Shown here one piece after another: positions 62,886-64,000 of a DNA stretch of 64,000 nt. The first letter of the stretch is position 1, and each line of letters begins with the position of its first letter. The notes beneath the pieces were generated by a model. It was not told the DNA's origin and did no database searches. It saw nothing but the letters and a program-made list of their open reading frames with translations. This stretch comes from Sphingobium abikonense NBRC 16140 (GTDB lineage Bacteria > Pseudomonadota > Alphaproteobacteria > Sphingomonadales > Sphingomonadaceae). The stretch is taken from NCBI RefSeq assembly GCF_001598335.1, contig NZ_BCYT01000017.1, positions 1 to 64,000 on the forward strand, in the 5' to 3' direction. The position numbers and the translations under genes are program-made.

Positions 62886-62984
62886 GTTCGTGCTGAGTAG
62901 AGGCTGAGCCTGTCGAAGCCTCGTATCGAAGTACTGTCCTTCGATACGCCATTTCGACAGGCTCAATGGCTACTCAGGACGAAC
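62886..62984. repeat. 99-bp near-perfect inverted repeat (45-bp arms)
   Basis: Left arm 62886-62930 and right arm 62940-62984 are near-perfect inverse complements (about 8 differences, clustered around AGGC/CCAT and AAGCC/AATGG). They are separated by 9 bp. Each arm contains the repeat core TGAGCCTGTCGAA found also beside the GIY-YIG gene. It lies 10 bp after the pgi stop; as RNA it would form a long hairpin that could end or stabilise the pgi transcript. Confidence 0.88.
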
Positions 62985-63059
62985 GGCGCAGAGACGAATC
63001 AATGTTTGTAACTCGCCCCCTCAGCCGCCATATCGCGCGCACAACCAGCGGAGACCGGC

Positions 63060-64000
63060 ATGAGCGACTATGATTTCGACCTTTTCGTCATTGGCGCGGG
63101 ATCGGGCGGGGTGCGGGCGTCGCGGGTGGCGGCGGCGCATGGCGCGCGGGTTGCGGTGGCCGAGGAGTACCGGGTCGGGGGCACCTGCGTCATTCGCGGC
63201 TGCGTGCCCAAGAAGTTGCTGATCTATGGCGCGCATTTCGCAGAGGACCTGAAGGATGCGCGGCGTTTCGGCTGGAATGTGCCCGATTGCGGCTTTGAAT
63301 GGACGACGCTGCGCGACAATGTGCTGGCCGATGTCGACCGGCTTGAGGGGCTCTACAAGAATACGCTCGACAATCATCAGGTCGAGTTGATCGGGGAGCG
63401 CGCGACGATCACCGGGCCGCACAGCGTCAAGCTGGCGGGCGGGCGGGAGGTGACGGCGAAGGTCATATTGGTCGCGACCGGCGCCTGGCCGATCATTCCG
63501 GAGGTCGAGGGCGCGGAGCATGGCATCACCAGCAACGAGGTGTTCCACCTGGACGAATGCCCCGGCCGCATCGTCATTGTGGGTGGCGGCTATATCGCTA
63601 ATGAATTTGCCGGCATCTTCCATCAGTTCGGCAGCCATGTGACGATGGTCAATCGCGGCAATACCCTGCTGCGCGGCTATGATGAGACGGTGCGCGACAG
63701 GCTGCTCCAGATTTCGACGATGAAAGGGATCAATTTTCGCTTCAACGCGACGATGGAGAAGATCGAGAAGAATGAGGACGGAACGCTGTGCGTGCGGTTC
63801 GAAAGCGGCGATCCGGTGGCGGCCGACCTGGTGCTGTTCGCGACCGGGCGGCGACCTCATACCGAAGGACTGGGACTGGAGACGGCGGGCGTCGAGCTGG
63901 ACGAGAAGGGCGCGATCAAGGTCGACGACTATAGCCAGACGAGTTGCGAGAGCATCTATGCGGTGGGCGATGTGACCGACCGGTTGCAGCTGACCCCGGT
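63060..64000 (+). CDS. gor: Glutathione-disulfide reductase, N-terminal part (runs off right edge)
   Basis: 313 codons are visible. It is an NADPH-dependent flavoprotein that reduces glutathione disulfide. Features are the FAD motif DLFVIGAGSGGVRASRVAA near residues 7-25, the redox disulfide GGTCVIRGCVPKKL near 41-54, ATGAWP near 138, the NADPH-site motif IVIVGGGYIANEFAG near 168, and FATGRRPHT near 261. The sequence ends within the YAVGDVTD FAD segment. The start MSDYDFDLFV at 63060 has AGCGGAGA upstream. Thioredoxin/mercuric reductase relatives are less likely given the GGTCVIRGCVPKK form. Confidence 0.93.
   Translation, partial: MSDYDFDLFVIGAGSGGVRASRVAAAHGARVAVAEEYRVGGTCVIRGCVPKKLLIYGAHFAEDLKDARRFGWNVPDCGFEWTTLRDNVLADVDRLEGLYKNTLDNHQVELIGERATITGPHSVKLAGGREVTAKVILVATGAWPIIPEVEGAEHGITSNEVFHLDECPGRIVIVGGGYIANEFAGIFHQFGSHVTMVNRGNTLLRGYDETVRDRLLQISTMKGINFRFNATMEKIEKNEDGTLCVRFESGDPVAADLVLFATGRRPHTEGLGLETAGVELDEKGAIKVDDYSQTSCESIYAVGDVTDRLQLTP

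Overview
The window looks like chromosomal DNA from a Sphingomonadaceae alphaproteobacterium (Sphingobium/Novosphingobium/Sphingomonas-like). The evidence is a high G+C content with alphaproteobacterial codon use, a Caulobacter-type xylXBC set with its 14-bp palindromic operator, a mannonate dehydratase whose catalytic residues are offset by one from the Novosphingobium enzyme, an ALAS-type hemA, a carboxyspermidine-type polyamine set, betaine-lipid genes btaAB, and sphingomonad-style dispersed palindromic repeats. There is no phage, integrase, transposase or CRISPR array. Most of the window is a compact core chromosome with many stop/start overlaps (ATGA, GTGA, TTGA).

Layout. 1-3.1 kb: the edge of an unknown gene, a gene-free stretch with a short tandem repeat, purB, a secreted EF-hand protein and a small membrane protein. 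3.1-8.3 kb: D-xylose oxidation genes xylX-xylB-xylC, a sugar porter and an aldose epimerase. 8.3-9.4 kb: lapA-like and pyrF. 9.4-24.3 kb: a glucuronoxylan-use region. aguA and a LacI regulator run leftward; two exported GH3 enzymes, manD, exuT, uxaC, a fructuronate reductase and a GDSL esterase run rightward. The intergenic region between the divergent arms carries the same operator as the xylX promoter. Together these genes would cut glucuronoxylan oligomers to xylose and glucuronate, send xylose into the Weimberg route and carry glucuronate to 2-keto-3-deoxygluconate. The last Weimberg steps (xylonate dehydratase, ketoglutarate semialdehyde dehydrogenase), KDG kinase and KDPG aldolase are not in the window.

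24.4-32 kb (leftward): an ABC1 kinase, DUF427 and a DCC protein as one unit, tRNA-Arg(CCG), a DUF6491 protein, nth, dapB, moaB, a soluble lytic transglycosylase and a degenerate uracil-DNA-glycosylase-like protein. 32-39.9 kb (rightward): ETF-ubiquinone oxidoreductase, a TPR protein, ispE, an N-formylglutamate amidohydrolase-like gene, a lipoprotein, nnr and an RlmD-type methyltransferase, ending at a strong terminator. 39.9-43.8 kb (leftward): ornithine decarboxylase with a structured leader, nspC, and carboxy(nor)spermidine dehydrogenase. 43.9-53 kb: a fasciclin protein, an ATP-dependent ligase with its MBL exonuclease, btaAB, a degenerate glucokinase-like protein, hemA, murI and a DUF4126 protein. 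53.1-64 kb: plsY, dprA, topA, a GGDEF protein, lepB-rnc-era interrupted by a repeat-flanked GIY-YIG gene, pgi, a large inverted repeat, and the 5' part of a glutathione reductase gene.

Most worth following up: the shared xylose operator linking two loci; the attenuator-like leader of ornithine decarboxylase (candidate speF RNA); the GIY-YIG gene bounded by inverted repeats inside lepB-rnc-era; a predicted leaderless promoter for the DCC/DUF427/ABC1 unit; and two enzymes with ruined active-site motifs (UDG-like, glucokinase-like).
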